Positions 62,889 to 64,000 of a stretch of 64,000 nt of DNA are shown one piece after another; position 1 is the first letter of the stretch, and the number at the start of each line of letters is the position of its first letter. A program made the position numbers and the translations under genes. A model generated the notes under the pieces. That model saw nothing but the letters and a program-made list of their open reading frames with translations. It was not told the origin of the DNA and did not search any database. The DNA is from Phascolomyces articulosus (taxonomy: Eukaryota; Mucoromycota; Mucoromycetes; Mucorales; Lichtheimiaceae): positions 124,001-188,000 of the forward strand of contig JAIXMP010000039.1 in assembly GCA_025677815.1 (NCBI GenBank). Direction: 5' to 3'.

Positions 62889-64000
62889 ATCGTAGTAGTT
62901 GTAAGAGGAGGAGGAAGAAGAAGAAGATACAATGAATGGTAAATAAGATATTCTTCTTCATCTCCTTATTTTATATGCAATCGGTTGTTGTTCCGATATT
63001 TATTACGTATATCTTTTAGTACAATTGTTAAGATGATACGATTAAACATTGTAAAAAGAGTAGCACCAAATGACTTTATTTATACAACAACAATTTTTCA
63101 AATTGAGATGGATTGTGTTACACATAATTGAATTGGATTTTTTATTATAAGCATCTACTTTATTCTCGTTGTTTGATGATGCTTTTCTGATTGCTGGTAA
63201 CTAATTGCTTATTAATAGATATTTGCTCATTTACAAGTTTAGTTGTTTGTTGATATCATGTAAAAGAAAAAGTTGTTTCCATGCGGTATGAAAATGGGAA
63301 TGATTTAGATCGGATACCATGTCCGTTCATGCTTTTTTTTTTTTTTTTTTTTTCGGATCGGGCTTCTTAGACGTAAAAAAGAAGGTCATGGTAATACAGG
63401 AGCAAATAAAAACAACAACAAACATCTTAGTATAAAGTGGTAGTAGTAGTAGTAGTACGTATTAGTTAGGTGATTGTTGTTGATCATCTTACATAATTAT
63501 AGAAAAGGGCCACTAAAAAAAAAGCTTAATTCCAATGCATTATTATTGTAAATTATTATTATTATTATAAAAGTAATAGTCATTAATGTAATATAATGAC
63601 AAAAAAAAGTGGGTGTAGTAGGTAATCATCAATATGATCCCATGATAAGGATGAAATGACATACTACTACTACTACTACTACTATTATTAGTACTACTTG
63701 TTGGTTATTATAAAAAAAATGTCTAGAACCCTTTTGACTTCTCCTCTTTTATGATGATACATTCTTTTACTCCCTCTTTTCCCTCTCCTTTTCTTTTTCT
63801 TCTTCATTCTTTGCTGCCCGTGCACGCATCCAATACCACCAACGACCACATTTCTACTTACCATCATCCTACTCGTGTCCTAGCATAAATATAAATATAT
63901 AACCTTGAGAAGAAAATTTTTACGTAAATATTTATTCTGTACTTTTTTTCTTCTCTCTCCTGACTTTTTTTTTTGTCATCATACCCGTCAAAGTGCATAT
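61999..64000. other. Non-coding end of the window
   Basis: About 2 kb upstream of the LRR gene. It holds microsatellites: GT near 62164, AAT/TAA near 62865-62890, GTA at about 63437-63456 and ACT at about 63662-63682, plus T and A runs. No open frame looks coding. Confidence 0.5.

Noticed and set aside
63430..63690. CRISPR-like array
   Set aside because: These are simple trinucleotide microsatellites without spacers, in a eukaryotic genome.

Overview
The window is nuclear DNA of an early-diverging fungus. It is AT-rich, with many short GT-AG introns, very small exons and long A/T homopolymer runs. The gene set (ORC5, an RFX factor, CaM kinase, VIT1/CCC1-type transporter, GH18 chitinase) and a LINE C-terminal relic of a kind I associate with Mucorales suggest Mucoromycota. 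The species cannot be told from the window. Gene models below were spliced by hand; exon ends are inferred from GT-AG sites, reading frame and family resemblance.

Layout. 1-534: 5' part of a replication factor C small subunit (minus), then 3.9 kb without an intact gene but with a decayed coding relic. 4.39-5.67 kb: MOSC-domain protein. 6.6-15.8 kb: two paralogous F-box proteins pointing outward, flanking a CaM kinase and COQ3. 16.1-18.2 kb: flavocytochrome b2-type dehydrogenase. 18.6-33.0 kb: a tandemly duplicated divergent pair of a gamma-glutamyltranspeptidase-family gene and a DHA1-like MFS transporter. Both transporters look intact. The first GGT (B) is intact and the second (C) is a clear pseudogene. 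A LINE relic lies between the units and a tRNA-like SINE candidate lies in the promoter region of the second unit.

33.2-41.5 kb (all minus): RFX transcription factor, ORC5, ERF4-like palmitoyltransferase cofactor and GH18 chitinase. 44.8-47.5 kb: a third, intact GGT (A) with the same intron positions. 47.8-48.6 kb: ribosomal protein eL13. 49.8-50.7 kb: IMP2-like mitochondrial inner-membrane peptidase. 50.9-56.5 kb: very AT-rich repeat country with an orphan 162-codon ORF, a foldback inverted-repeat cluster, tRNA-Leu(CAA) and an array of short AATATCGACC-like words. 56.5-62.0 kb: a helical protein of unknown function, a VIT1/CCC1 transporter and a probably N-myristoylated leucine-rich-repeat protein. 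The last 2 kb are non-coding with microsatellites.

Most genes are unrelated housekeeping functions. The one group that may act together is the GGT/MFS cluster: cleavage of gamma-glutamyl or related amide compounds next to a proton-driven exporter. That link rests only on adjacency and co-duplication.
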